From positions 224,076-288,075 of the forward strand of contig JTDE01000161.1 in NCBI GenBank assembly GCA_014338405.1: a stretch of 64,000 nucleotides of DNA, written 5' to 3'. Positions 1 to 13,257 of this stretch are shown piece after piece. The notes beneath the pieces were generated by a model that worked only from the letters and a program-made list of their open reading frames with translations, was not told where the DNA came from and searched no databases. The DNA is from Paragonimus skrjabini miyazakii (Eukaryota > Platyhelminthes > Trematoda > Plagiorchiida > Troglotrematidae). Both the position numbers and the translations under genes were made by a program. How positions within the stretch are numbered: the stretch's first letter is position 1; the number at the start of each line of letters is the position of its first letter.

Positions 1-2463
1 CAGTAAGCATGAGATTTGAGCAACATAAGACACAATGTAAAAGACTTCCCTGTAATTAATCGCAGTGACCGTTTGTTATTTAGTTTTTTGGTTATTGGTG
101 TTGTGGTTGACGTTTTCAAGGTTAATGTTTCTGGTTGCAAGAAGATGTCATTCATCCTGCTACTGAAGTTTAGTGAATCTCTAAAAGTTAGCATTCCGAC
201 ATCCTGATTAGGGCACTGGTACTTGCACGCCAGTTCTTGTGATTAGCTCTGAAATGTGTTCAGTGAAAGAATGACATTCGACACGAGCCATTGAACAATG
301 ATAACAAAATGTTTCCTGTTCCATCTAATCACAAAGGTCAACAACCCAAATCTGACAATGAAGGCTACAGAGGGTACAATTTTCATCATCAACGTGCAGG
401 AAACGACAAAGCGTATGTCACATGTCGCCAAATGAGGGAATTGGGGGATACAGCAGGCTTTGATCGAAACTGCAATCACCTCAGCCAATTACGGGAAAAG
501 AATCAATTTCTCTTCAAATAGTACACTATTGGTTTGAGTAGGTCTAATGTTTCTTAGTGTAGCGAGTCTACTACACGATGGTCTACAAATATGGTTCACA
601 AATATTTTGTTCTTATGTTTTCTGAATGCAATAACAAATGCGAAAAATTGCGTCTACTAATTCACAAAAGTACCGAATCACTGTTTGCTCCCATATGTTA
701 AATGTATCTTTAATGTGGGATTTTGTATCCATTATTTCATTTCAGTTGTCTGTCACTATTTTTGACGATAAAAAGAGTTTGCTTAGGATGTTGCTACCAC
801 GTAAATATTTTGAAGCTTGCATTCTTGTATACGACTATTTTCAACCTGTACTTCTCTCTGTCTATCAGTCAGCGCCCCTTTTTGGCGCTAGTCTAAACGT
901 CGGTTTGCCAGGTTCTCAGTCAACCAATCGTGCGTAATTCAACAATCACGCATTCATTCACGTGGATACCAATGTTACCCTTCAAGTACCGAGGTCCTTA
1001 ACGGCTTTCACTAATAGTCACAAATCCAGTTGAGGTATTTCTGTTTTCATCACGAACCTGTGGACCGAAATATTTCGAGGAGTGCGCAACCATAATGACC
1101 CATAATGTCATGTTTTTAATCTCGGAGGTTTCCCCGAGGTCAAAGCACATTTTCTAAAAGCTTTCTGACAGTGTCAGCGTTATAAACCTGTTAGGGCTTA
1201 GTCATATATGAAAACTTACTGAACTAAGATTGCGCAGCTTGCAGCACGTACCCTTGGGCGACTCCCTAGCGAGTGCTGGAAGTTACGCGGGCGTGGATTA
1301 AGTCAGCATGTTAGAAAGGTCTGATTAATAATATAACATGAAGGATAAGAGGTGGTTTTACTGATTACATCGTGTATTGTTAAGTCGCTTTGCACTTGGG
1401 AAACTAACCCAGTGAAATTATTCGTGTTCATTAAACACCTACTTCAGAACTGCAAAAGATTAAGAAAATTACGTTTTAATCATAAAGGTAAGCCTTCAAA
1501 CTGAATTTCTAAACAACGGGATCTGTTTGGTCCTATTTGATTCTGACTTCCATTCCAGGTTTGAACCTCCCGATTAATATTATTTGAACGATAACAGATA
1601 GTCTATCATCCATGTAGTAGACTAATTCCAGACTACATATATGGTGCACTTTTAAAGGCAAGGAATGAACATTTTCAATCAAATGCCTTATCTTTACTGA
1701 TGGGTTTACATTGAAGATTCGATCACTCGAGAGAACGGTCAAGGTTGCTTGACAAAATAAAATCTCGCTCATTTATGGTAACCCCTAGGCCAAGCTGACA
1801 ATATAGGCCAACGACTCAAATCATGAAACACAACATGTGTGTCAAACTCTGAAGGCTGGTGACTGATTCGGATAATTCGGATGATTACATTGCCAAGACA
1901 ATGAGAGAATAAGAACTGATGTTTCAAAACTTCAAGAATATGAAGGTTGGACAGCTTGCGGCGGCAAAGTGTGTTTGGTAATCGCGTTTCAAAGTGGACA
2001 TTTCATTTTCTATCAAACAGCACAACTGTCTTATAATGACGAACGTTTTGAGCAGTGATGTCTCCCCATGATCTAAATGAATATAATGGGACTGAAAGTC
2101 AGTTAATTGTTAGTTTGGATAAATGTGGAACGAACTAACATCTTGGATAAACGTTGAGAAGACGAAAATCGTGAGATTTTCTCAAGGGTGACATTAACAG
2201 TTTATTTTTAGTGAAAGACCTACATTTCCCACATTCCAGTTTAACACGATTCCCCAAAATGGGTGAGTATGACACCGTTGCGTGTTTCGATGTCGTGAAT
2301 CATGCAATACATTTTACATGTTTTGGTCAGCGTACTCGAAGTAAATATTTATCGAAATCTGTATATGGTTGTGTCATAAATATTCTAGATGCCCCTCATA
2401 TTTGATTCGTTTGTTTCAAAGGAATGTAGAAATTTTTGTAACACATTTTGAGAGGCCCATTTA
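1..2463. other. No gene recognised (left flank)
   Basis: I see no supportable exon here. The open frames are short and lack splice-site or protein-family support. The stretch lies downstream of the visible part of the minus-strand DDR gene, so it may be intron of that gene if the kinase exons lie further left. Confidence 0.5.
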
Positions 2464-2533
2464 TTAGATGAATGTGTGATGATGGATGTATGAAACCTCT
2501 GTTATTAAACACAATGGGACGTTGAGATATTTT

Positions 2534-2880
2534 TCAGAAAGGGCGGCCCCAGGAATGGAGGAATGCGGAGATGCATGGTACGAGATTTTGGGAACCGTAT
2601 ATGCCCTTCTTCGGTTTGGTTGCGGCTTCCATTCTGTGCGGGCCACAAATAGCTACGTCGGCAACAACGGTTGCACCGTCTTTGAACATAGGGATGTACA
2701 GTCCAGAAAGTAAGTTGGCCTTGAGGATATGAGGTAGTGGGATCGTTGAGAGTTTCTTGTTTGTCAGTTTACGAATTATTAATGCAGTCACGACGTTGTA
2801 CCGTCTGCATTTGTCAGAACGGGTAAGAGGACATAATTGTAGAATGTGAGATAAACTTTCACGGCTGTTACCACATCGAT
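2534..2880 (-). pseudogene. CCHC knuckle and restriction-like endonuclease remnant
   Basis: One minus-strand frame reads RCGNSRESLSHILQLCPL and runs without a stop into KDGATVVADVAICG. The first part matches the zinc knuckle that follows the RT in R2-like elements (Cys, then ESLSHILQ-C). The second matches the hydrophobic strand pair of the PD-(D/E)xK fold (usual form KPDL---KDG---VVDV). The catalytic Pro-Asp is replaced by Ala-Asn. The frame ends at about 2534 without a clear 3' tail. I am fairly sure of the family because knuckle and endonuclease core occur together just downstream of an RT. Confidence 0.65.
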
Positions 2881-3476
2881 ATTATAACCCCTGCGGTGAT
2901 TTTGGACGGCCAAATGAGCGACGGAGTTTCGTGGACAACATGCCAGCTCTTAGTCGCATCGCTGTGATGTAGAGGCAAGGAGTAATCCTGGTTGGATTCC
3001 CTAACCAGTTGCATGACGTGGCCATCTTTGGGGAATGTCACAAACAGATACCTTCGTGTGTGTTGTAGAGAGCTTCACACCATGCTAAGTTTGCTTCCTC
3101 TTTGTATGTAATAACGGTTCCAGATACTGACATTGGTGTGAGGGCAACGTGATGAAACGGTTGAGATGAGGAAACGTGTAGAACTGGAGAACTGTTGGAC
3201 CATATTTCTTGATTACAAATCTATTCAGAGGCGCATGCTGTTAAATATTTGGTACATCAAGGTCCCCGGAATTAATAGCTGGGTGAAATAAAGCGTTGAA
3301 TTTGTCTGTTGAGCAGCCGGATCCATTTCCTTATATTCAACCTCACTGCTCGGTCTAAGAACTTAGGCCTCTTTTTATGAACCGTATTCAGTCGCAACTG
3401 GTGGATCAATCTAGGTAGCAGATGCGTCCGCATGATTCACATTCTTTGCTGTAGTTTTAAAGGCGCTGCTGTCACA

Positions 3477-4190
3477 TCATGTGACATTTTTCGTTATACC
3501 TAGAAATTTTAATGTTGTTGTAAGGGAAGCGGATACTATGGTGTTTCTATTAACTTCCAAGGGTCGGTCGTCAAGCAGAGTGGTGCATCTTTTTCTATTT
3601 ACCATTACGTGAATGTATTGAATCTGTGTGTGGTTCACGGTCAAGCCGATTTCAACCAAACTGTCGTGCATTTGTTTCCGTCTCTAGAGGGGGCTATTAA
3701 TATGGTACTATCCACATAGGCCAAGTAGTTCATTTGGCTGTCCGGCGTATTTGAGCAGACTACAAGTCGGAAAAAGCTGAGACAGGTTTATTTAAGGCCA
3801 TTGAAAACCATAGAGGGTACAGGGGTTTCTTTGGGGAACACCCCTTTCTAGGAAAACCGTGTGGCTTGCAAAATAAGATTTGCTAATCTTATAAACTGAA
3901 CGTAGGTATTTGTTTAAAATGGTGGGTGAACCAGAAAAGGTGATTGTTCTTATTAGTGAGTCATGAATTATGTAGTCAAAAGTCTTAGATATGTCACTGT
4001 TTACAGGCTATCAATGGAGACGCGATGCATAAGAATGATGAAGAAAACTAGAGAGAATAGTTGTTATCTCATCTCGACGTAGGAGATCAAACTTCTGTCG
4101 ACAAGAGGAAAATAAACGGGCTCAACGACTATCTAAGATCTGATGAAGACACCTAATGACCGTAGAGACCGGACGGAAGTCAAATGGCGT
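3477..4190 (-). pseudogene. Reverse transcriptase remnant of the RLE-type element
   Basis: The minus strand carries, in order, the palm and thumb of a non-LTR reverse transcriptase spread over different frames: FRPVSTVIRCLHQIL, then SKTFDYIIHDSLIRT, then LERGVPQRNP, then MNYLAYVDS, then GLTVNHTQIQY and LKFLGIT. The block order and spacing follow the family. The YxDD catalytic pair is damaged (YVDS), and stops interrupt it, for example between the RGVPQ block and the catalytic box. It resembles the RT of the element at 39245-42909: both share an IRC[LF]H[QK]IL[DT]-R motif, which suggests the same clade. Certain as an RT remnant; the clade is an inference. Confidence 0.75.
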
Positions 4191-5422
4191 GAGTGGCATG
4201 AAAATCTTATATACAAGTGTTGCGCAAGTAGTTTTCAGCTGCGGAAGAGGTTACGTAATCACTAATAAAATTAAGAATGCTCAGTGACTTAGTTCCGAAA
4301 GGAGCTACTTCGGCTGGTGTGCGACAGACGGGTCCGGTTTAAGATTCTTCCTGGGGACTAATTGCCCGTGGGATTTCTGCTTCAAAAATCGAGGTGACGA
4401 GTTTACGCTTACATGGAGTCGCATTCTTCCGAGAATGGCCGCCAACTGTAGCAAGCCACCAAGCACCGTATTTAAGTAGTCGGTGAATCTTTGAAAATTT
4501 AGTTGATTATGAGCAGAGAAATTTCTCAACCGGTCGTCAAGTAGCGTCGCTGCCGCATCCCTTCTTCTTAGCTCGTAAAGGTTTTGTATATGGGCAAATG
4601 GGACTCAATATAGGTGGCGGCTGTTTTTGCTTATCGCGATATTGTTATGCCATCATCTTGATGGATTCCCTGTAGCGGGAAAATGATTTTCCGAGATTTT
4701 GTTGATAGCCTCTTTCAAGTTGTGAATAATTTCTTCGTTGTTTAGAAGGTTGTCAAAGGCGCGAACAGTGGATGAAATGGGTCCGTCTTCGTGCATCCCT
4801 GGAGCTGACCTACTGTTACTCTACTGATCATAACGTGGACAAACTCCTTGTCTTAAGGATCTAACTCACGATGAGCCGATCAGTCGTTGATGTCCAAACT
4901 CGTAGTTGTCAGAGTTTCTAAGTCAGTATCTAAGGGCTTCGTAATCGGTAGCACCATGGGAGGAACGATAGCCAACATTGCTTCAGCAAATGTTGGGGAG
5001 ATGTACAGTGTACATGGATGCTCAGGACATGAATTCTTGAGAGTGCTTCCTGTATAGCAGACGCTTTCGGACTCAATTCGGCTACCGCTAGTTCTGTGGA
5101 CAAATCACTGGTTGTTACTAGTGGTTGTGCTGTATCAATTTGACGATCTAGTAGGTCCAAACACGATTAATTAAGTGAGCCTGAGATGCTATCAAATATC
5201 ACTCGTCTTTAGTGATGTTTGGTGATAATTTCTGGGTGAATAACTGAGTTTCGTTTGAAAAGGTTTTGTTTAGACGAGGTTGGTTGACCAATTCCACGCA
5301 GAAACACGAAATTCCCAATCGATCGCCAGAAGCATTCATCGATGGATCGTGACTCGCAATAGAGCTGCCTACATGTAAAATCGAGTCCAGGTACCTCTGT
5401 TGTGTCGACCTTGTTGGTAGAA

Positions 5423-5680
5423 CTAACTCAGCATTTGACATGTTTGGTCGTCGCATACGGAACTGCTTGACACAGTTACGATGCCTGGAAAGATATATGC
5501 TCGAATCGCGACGACTGCGTGGGATATATCTTGAAAGTCAGTTGACCGAAGCCAACTGGGATAATAAATGATGGTAGCTTGTTGATGAAGCCTGTGCATT
5601 TTTTGGGACTGGGGAATAGGGAGACATACGGGGGAGCCACAGACGTCTTGACATGGTGTGTTTATGTTTGATACTGTCAA
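5423..5680 (-). pseudogene. Possible N-terminal finger region of the RLE-type element
   Basis: A minus-strand open frame has several Cys residues followed by QSQKMHRLHQQ, loosely like the Cys-Cys---His-His finger at the start of R2-like proteins. It lies where the N-terminus of the 2.5-5.7 kb element should be. The spacing is not canonical and the downstream part is unlike anything I know. Frames at 5160-4930 and 5456-5199 may be further N-terminal remnants. This is only a positional guess. Confidence 0.25.
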
Positions 5681-8600
5681 ATATTAGGTGCGCCAGACTG
5701 TTGGCATCGATCTATGTTCGGAAGGTTCCATTGCAACAAATGCAATCGTTTTTTACTGCTTAACGCTGATAGGTCTATTACACAATGGCGACATTGCATT
5801 GCAGATCGGGGGATTTAGAGAACATTTCCGTAAAAAATCACTATGGCATCTTCCAACGTTGGCCAATAAAAGCTGACGGTAAGAAGGCGGAACAAATGAT
5901 GTTCATTATATTTTCTTGGATAATTTTATGTTCATGTTGCCGTAAACCATGCTGAGAAATAAATTCAGCGTGGTACTGAGAACACCGGAATGAGAGGTGG
6001 CTTGTCGGATTTCGGACGTGCGCTACTAAACATTAAGTACGCCTGAACGCGTAATAAACATTGGCGGCCGGTCTGATACGCTGACTGGTTTGGGCTAGAA
6101 TTTGCACTGACAGTGGCAAATACTCCGTTGGTAGTTGTCAAAGAACTGGCAAGGTTGTCACCCGGAGATTTCCTGGTGGTAGCCGTAGGAAGACAAAAAT
6201 GCTCCTACGCCACGAGACGCTCATAGGCTCCAATCCATGGCTGTCCAACCAATGTTATATTGTGATGAAATTATTTGGTTACAGAGGGTGGAGGACGTCG
6301 GAATATATTTATTGATGAGGAGCATAGGAGGAATGAATTACAAGAGGGTTACGGGTAGCTAACCTTTCAAGTAGTCTAAGAGATGCTGATGTTGTACAGT
6401 GCCTGACTCATGCAATAAATTTGTGGACAACATGGACTGACTGGGAGATCCGTGTACAAGATATGACGTCCAGATAAAATAGTTTAGTCGATACTGAATG
6501 GATCAGTTATGAGGCTGTAGTAACATGTCGTATGAGCGTACCAGCCAGCAAGACCTCAGGTCTTCAGCAGAAATGACACGGTGGATAATAACCAGTAGTA
6601 AAATATGACCCCGGTTGATGTCAGTGGGAGTAAGCAACAGGGTCATAAACACTATCATACAAAGTATCTGAAAGGTATGTTCCGGTGTGACAGTAGTAAC
6701 TGGAACCCAAATAATTTCTATGTAAACAACCTACAAGATATGACTGTAGTGTGTAGGATGTATACTACAACCGCTGACAAATTGTGGGAAATTTACTGTA
6801 CGTGTGATCAAAGCCACACACAGACTTGGAAACAAGTCTAAAGATCAATAAGAAGAAACTCAAGCGTGTATAGATTTCAGTATACTCCACACATGAAATA
6901 AAAAGCAAAATCAACCGAGAATTTATCAGACTAGGTTTCAGGTGGGGCGTGAATAACCTCACAGTATCTCCATACAGCAACATTATGAGGAATCCTGCGA
7001 TGATTCGTAATCAGTTGGAAAATATTTGACAGGAGCCTCCATTTGGCATATTAAATGTCTAGCGACGAAACAGAACGAAGTTGACATCTGTTGATCAGAT
7101 TTTTTAGAAAGCGCGAAACAACCGTACATTCTGATCAAACGTAGACATGTTACTAATTTTAAACGAGTCAAAATTCCATAGAGCGGAAGTCACGGCTTAA
7201 TGGATTAAACAGATGGACACAAAGATTGAGAATCAACAGTATGTGAACGCCTGCTACTAGGGCAGCGACAGCATTACCATGATTTTTTCTGAACACACAG
7301 GGGGAACTGTGACAAGGCCCCAGCAAACTGGAGTTTGTGTGACCAGAATGTGCGAAATGTTACTCCGGATAATATCACATGATTGGTGTCTTCTCACTTA
7401 GTCTAGCTCACCAGCGAAATGAATTGTTTTGAACTAATTCACAAACATTGACTTTTGGAACGTGTAAATACTCAGCGAATATGTAGTCGCCAGGGTACTC
7501 AGATGGAAGGGATGAGTAATTGGGAGAACTCGGGTGTGACGATCCTATGAACACGCGCACCAAACACCGGAGTTCATTCAGTTATCAGTGAGTTAGCTGT
7601 AACTCCTACAGAGGACGTGTCAATTAATGAAATATTCCATTGTTAAGTGTTAGGACGCCCCGCCCTGTGGCCGGCCCAAGGGCGCCTCCGTCGTGAGAGC
7701 GAAGGAAAAAATCACTCGACTCAGTCCGAACTAGCAGAACTGTTCAAAATCGGTTGAGACTTTTTATACCGCTATACACATGTGTGGTCCTAACTGTTTC
7801 TCATGATGGGGGGATGTGTGTTCATGACGTGCCCTATAAATAACTTGTACTTGTCGTCTTACCCCGCACACGTTTTGTAGCGGAACAAAGCTTCCTGTTT
7901 TGAACGCGTCTTTTGGTTTGCCTTTGGAGCGATTACGGGAACAGTCGCGGTACTATTCGGGACCGAGATTTCCGTGTGAATTATTATCGGGACGAGAATC
8001 CGATTTTATTGAGCGTACCACTATACCGAGATCGAACCAGTGTACCGTTTAGGAGGGTTTACAACATTAAGTTTTTATCTAATCTGACTTTTCTAACTTA
8101 TAACTAAATAAACAAAACAACGAAGACTACAGAACTAACTCAGAGTGACGGTATTTCATGATAACCATGTATGCATTAGTTAACATGTAGCAAGTTAACG
8201 GGGGTATCACAACTGCATCCGAAAACAACAACATACGTTCATTAGCTAGGCATTAAAGTGTTCTCAACTTAGAGAGCATGCCCTGCTGCAAGATACGTAT
8301 CTCAGGCATTCTCAACGCTTGGCTGTCGAATGGGATCAGAACTCGGTTGTGACGGCGGATTCCACGGGAGTGTTAATGTCTCATTTGTCCTGAATTGGAC
8401 TGCACGATCCCGCGTGATGTTGTGATGGTCATTGGCACAATTTTCTCACGATCCTTCGTGGGATGTTTTGCAAGGTTAATTTTTGACCTTTGCTTCACTT
8501 GGACTTTTGCAACTAACACAGTTTTCACAACCATTTTCATAACAACAGCTTATCGGACTATTACCTCGATCAAATATCAACTCAATCCATTTGGCTGAGT

Positions 8601-9296
8601 TGAGATGATCGAGGTAGGCGACGTGTGAACTCAGCCATTCAACTGTTACGTATGCTGTCCACATTCACACAAACCAGATTACTGTGCTAGTTGGAGGCTA
8701 CATATCACGCACCGTTCAAGGTTCACTGTGCGAACGTTGGTGTTCTTTTGGTAAGGACGATGGAACTAAAGTGATATAAGGTCAATGCCAAATGCATAGT
8801 TCAATAAACATGAATACAGAGCGATTTCGACTGAACAACCACTTCAGTTGTTTCAAACAACGTTTACCTCAAGTGGTAAACGAATTTATAATGCATATAT
8901 AAACCGAAATTACGTTTATGGTCAGCGTGTTAGTTTGTAAATTCTAATCTAACTCATGTCAACGTGGAAACTTATATTTCCATGCTAACCGTGATATGCT
9001 GCATTGAACAAGCGATCAGCAAGCAGAAGAGCCTTTAAATAAATTAAAAAAGCTCCTCTTCTAGTTACCATTTGAGGATGAGGTAAATGCCCTCCAATAT
9101 ACTCGAGGTTTACGTTGATGAACGGTACTCATATACTAGATGTAATTGGTAGCTAGCCGATCTACTTAACCGTTTTGTTTATCGTAAAATCTTTCTTTAA
9201 CCTTATTGTTCACCACAAGCAACGTTTAATGACTGTTTCTGTAAGCGTTAGTCTCTAGATGGCATTGAGTATCTACAATTGCCTAATTGTACTTAC
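5681..9296. other. No gene recognised
   Basis: No coding region is supportable. Short frames on both strands lack family motifs. A moderately GC-rich patch near 7640-7720 stands out from its AT-rich surroundings but encodes nothing recognisable. Confidence 0.45.
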
Positions 9297-9314
9297 TCTC
9301 AATTGTTCTAGTAA
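9297..9314 (-). other. Possible 18-base micro-exon (minus strand)
   Basis: On the minus strand an 18-base segment is bounded by a good acceptor (a tract ending TATTTCAG) and a full-consensus donor (GTAAGTAC). It would encode LLEQLR in phase 0-0, so it could be inserted at the DDR phase 0 junction after 16880 without a frame change. Nothing else ties it to the gene. A chance pairing of two consensus sites is a real alternative. Confidence 0.15.
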
Positions 9315-12300
9315 CTGAAATATCAGTTCAGAGTAGATCAGTTTGCAGTAGCTGCAAGGGATTGGCTAAATAATCTACATTTCAGAGGGTCGGGTTGCAA
9401 AACGAATAAAATTTTTATTTCCGATGAAGCTACAATGTTAAACCACACATAGAAACAAACAAGGAGGAAAGCTTTGCGAGAACTGTCATTGTTCTGCGAG
9501 TATGTCGGGTAGAGAGTGAGAGGTTTGTGCCATTGGTGAGGGGAAGAAACAGGCAATCCAGCTAGTTGGAAGCCAGAAATTTATCGATTATTTAGTGACT
9601 TACAAATTGATTCGAAAGGAGATGACAAAAGTATTATTCACTTTCATAAACTGGGGAGAGAAAGTGATGTTGTTCCGTCTACTCAGAACGTTTTCGTAAT
9701 TATGTGAAGCTTATCTTATTGCTCCTAAGTGTGGACTAAGCTATCCCTCTGTTGAAACAGACACACAGAAGTCATCGTATGCTGAGCCTAACAGCATCAT
9801 CAGAAGACACAACTGAGCAAACAACCAGATCACCGGTGCACTTGTGGCTGGTGATATCGTGTGACACGGTTTCAAGTTGTACTGTCACATCGTGTGTCGA
9901 ACGCTGTGCATGGCGGTGAAAGAGAAGGAACCTGTCAAAGTTAGCTATAGCGGTACGGGGCACGTATCTGGTGAATAATTTTTTGTAATGTCTGAGTCAT
10001 CATTACTAGAACCTTGATGAATACTGGCGCTCGTATAATTGGATCGTTTAATCACTTTAAAAAAGTAGATGACGAAAACGGAACGTTGAGAAGAAGAAAA
10101 TTTCGAGGAAAATTAACTGGCAATCAAAGAGGGTCGGGCGATCACTGTCCAACTCCAGTTGTAAGCTTTAACTTACAATCTCACATTGCCTCTTCTAGCT
10201 TCGCCTAGATCTAAAGTCACGAAAGCCCAAAAAATCAGCAAATGCCGGATATACATTTCGTTTCCAGGGCAAAACAGTACACATATAGTTTACTGCCAAA
10301 ACTAGTGCATGTATATGCGGTTCAATTGGCGGCGAACAACGACTCGTTTGTGATTCGTTGGACTCAGTTAATATAGTAGACTTGATTGTCCGTTAAAACA
10401 AAGACCCTATTTTGATCGGAGTGCAGACTTGGTTTTGACTTCCCGGTGGGTTAAATGTCGGGCGTGGCACTGTTGATGAATTGTGTCCATCCTCCCTGAT
10501 GATGCGTAAGCAAACCACACACAATATATATGATTCTGGCTGTGTGTGCTGAGCAGCTGTCATCCTGCTTGAATCTGACAATATTGATTCAGACAGAAAA
10601 TCGCAATCTGACCATTATTTTGATAGAGACCAAAAGTATATTTTGCCATTTTTGGCCATAAGATTTCTTTGAGAATTCCATTGCCAAGTTTACGATTGTT
10701 GGTCGTGTCAAAGAAGTCGTTTCTGATGATTTTGTTCGATATACCCTAGAAACTGATGGGTAGTTGATTTTCTTTAGGAAGATTCAAACTCCACATACAG
10801 TGGATTTTAATTTTCACATTTCCACGGAGTTTCTGGCTCTGCCTTTTTGAAAACAAGCACTGGACTCAAGTTTCGCTCTCATTAAATCTCGTCAGCACTC
10901 GACATCTTCAGAACAGGTGAAATCCTAACTCCAACCGCACTGTCACGTGGCAACTGTGTTCATTGTTTCGCCCCAGACCACACACTGAGTATGGCATAAT
11001 CACCGTGTGCAAAAGCTCGACCTCCAACGGCTTAGTGAGATCCATTGCTACATTACTAAACCATGATATACAATTCGATTTCAATTATCACTTGTTTTGA
11101 TTTTCAAAATTAAACAGCTTTCTATTCTGCCCCCGGTCAACTTAGAGACTTGGTTGTTTTTATGGTTCTCTTGCTAATTCCTCTTCATGTCACACAACAC
11201 TCGTAAATTATGCGGTTCTCTCCTGTTATATTATCCCTTGTCACCTATCATTTTGGCATTCGTTTCATTAGCGTCGATAATTTATCGTATAGCACTCTCT
11301 AGTTTACACAACAATTTACCAACTGTCGTTCATCTTCATGACCTCCATTTTTCGTGGAATCGATGGAGGGTGACTGTATCAGGTACAATATTTAGAGCAA
11401 ACTGGTTATCGGTCAGTGACTAATGTAATGCTTTAGTAATTACGAAAGCGTTAATGGAAGTGAAAGCTAAACTGACGGGCCATGTAGGAGGCTAAGTTTT
11501 ACCTTTGAAGATATTTCGCTGAGCTGACATTAAACCTGAGTTTTCAGTCCTCTTGACTAATGGAATCCGATAACGCGACGCTTCTGGCATAAACCAATTA
11601 ACTCCACGTCTGAACTGACATATATGGTAGTATGACCACTGATGTATATTCGACCAACAAGAATCCAGAGGCTGAGTAATATTCATTAACAAGGGTTTGG
11701 ACAAATTAAGCTTTGTAACAATCGAAACACTGCCAACCGTTCTCCACAGCTTGGGATCACTATGCCTCAATTACCAACGGAACAGTGGAGAATTCAATTC
11801 ATTGTATTTTGTGCGTCCGTAATTTGAAAATTAAACATACATCCTCCAGTGTACTCACACGTAGACAATCACGAATGCGTGCTTTTTGACAGTGAAGAAT
11901 TGATAAAGAATAACTGAGGTCCGTCGTTCAGGTTACATGTAGTAGCGTCTGGTCGGTCACCTTCTCCATCCACATTGAATATACAACAACTCAGGGCTTT
12001 GTGCAATGAGGTGATGCGGCTGAAGGTGCTTGCTTCAGAACCGACGATAATTCCAACCTGACGAGAAGTCAGTGATTTGTACACGTTGGATTGAGAGTAT
12101 ATTGTATACATGATGGTTATGCCAATCCTTTTGATCAGTCTGTTGCTGGGGAAATAGTATGTCTTGGATTGAATGAACACCTGTTTGTGGGCAACAATAA
12201 CTGAGGTATGCAGTAAGCAGGAATTAATTCAGAGAAGTCAAACTCATAATCCGTAGTCCAACCATCTTAACGAATTATGGAATTTTGCTGCAATGTACAA

Positions 12301-13257
12301 TTTCACAGCCATGAACAATGCGGCCGATTTGAAAAGTGTGATCTCATTAATCAAACACAGCAACAAACACGAAAGAAAGCAACGGAAAACAGTTGATTGT
12401 GGACTTGGTTAAAATGCTGTTTTCATGCAGTTTGATTATGTAAATAACACTGACTGCGGTTGGACGGTGATTGTGATAAGCTGAAAGCAATTGCGGATAA
12501 AACATGAAAGTAAAGCTAATTAGAAAAGCATAACGCAACTTAATAAAGCTTTGTAATTAGAAAGTTCTAAAAGTAGTATAGAGGTGACAAATAGTCCTTG
12601 AAATACATCCTTGATAGGACGAGCGATATTTGTCTTAGATGAGGTTGTAAGACTGTGGTGTTTGCAGAACTCGTTATTTATCAGTATAATTTCGTAGGTC
12701 ACCTTTTATTCAAAACGATCAACAAACCGATAACAGTCGTCAGTTGTCACATTTAGAAACAAAGTAAAAATATAAGACATTCGCTATTGTTCATTTGAGA
12801 TAAATAATAGCATTCACATCTTAAATCTTTTTTGGATAATTGTCTAAACAAACGTTATTTGTTTGTTTGTATGTCATACCGTGCATACTTAATCACAGGG
12901 TTGAAGAAGTATTTTCATTTAGAAACTACCATTTATCCCTGGGTCTTTAGTTGATTGTCATAAATATAGGTTGAGCAGTGGTAAGTGAATTTTGAGCTCA
13001 ACATTTTACTTATCCAGCAGTTTAATTTACGAGCTAAACCAAATATACATAAGTTAGAATATTCCTTAAGGAAATGGTTCCACAATCATTTAACTATTTT
13101 CTTAAATAAGACCTCCTTTTTATTTGGAATTCAATGCTCTTTTTAAAGTTGGAATAAAACAGATGATGTCAGGAACGTTAGCATGCTCATTTCACATCAT
13201 GAAGATCGATAGCCCGGCAACTACAAACAGTACTTCAAAACAGTGCACAACTTCCGT
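9315..13257. other. No gene recognised, apart from a dispersed repeat
   Basis: Apart from the repeat at 10855-10965, I see no supported feature. A minus-strand frame at 12180-11869 is 103 codons long and has a phase 0 CAG acceptor near 12085, compatible with the DDR exon end at 16880, but its translation shows no kinase motif. Confidence 0.4.
10855..10965 (+). repeat. Dispersed repeat, copy A
   Basis: It opens with AAGCACTGGACTCAAGTTTC and a CGCTCTCA run that reappears, with two or three changes, at 43156. Its second half (CTAACTCC-ACCGCACT---GGCAAC) matches copies B and C more loosely. No open frame or tRNA-like promoter box was evident, so this could be an old SINE-like element or the tail of a longer transposon. 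Confidence 0.5.

Larger units (their letters stand above)
2530..5680 (-). mobile_element. Decayed R2-like (RLE-type) non-LTR retrotransposon, minus strand
   Basis: Read on the minus strand, pieces of one element appear in the right order in several frames. Near 4187-4117 is a reverse transcriptase motif FRPVSTVIRCLHQILDSR. Near 4000-3950 is ISKTFDYIIHDSLIR, corresponding to the usual D-SKAFD---HDSLIR block, followed by a RGVPQ motif. The catalytic box reads AYVDS at 3721-3707, so the second Asp of the YxDD box is lost. The thumb follows at 3671-3477 (GLTVNHTQIQY), then a zinc knuckle (CGNSRESLSHILQLC) at about 2878-2800 and an endonuclease-like FKDGATVVADVAI at about 2700-2650, where the expected KPD has become KAN. 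Knuckle plus endonuclease after the RT defines the RLE-type elements. Frameshifts and stops are many, so it is inactive. Boundaries are guesses; the left limit is the last endonuclease-like frame and the right limit a possible finger-bearing frame. Confidence 0.72.

Noticed and set aside
11492..11770. Minus-strand frame with NWFMPEAS, like the kinase WMAPE motif
   Set aside because: Only a few residues match; the surrounding sequence shows no DFG, no following helix pattern and no splice sites in phase.
11869..12180. 103-codon minus-strand frame, possibly the next DDR exon
   Set aside because: Its CAG acceptor is phase-compatible, but the translation has no kinase or juxtamembrane motif and no donor with a convincing phase before the stop. 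Another frame reads VILYQFFTVKKHAFVIVYV, vaguely like a kinase hinge, but stops lie close upstream and there is no good acceptor.
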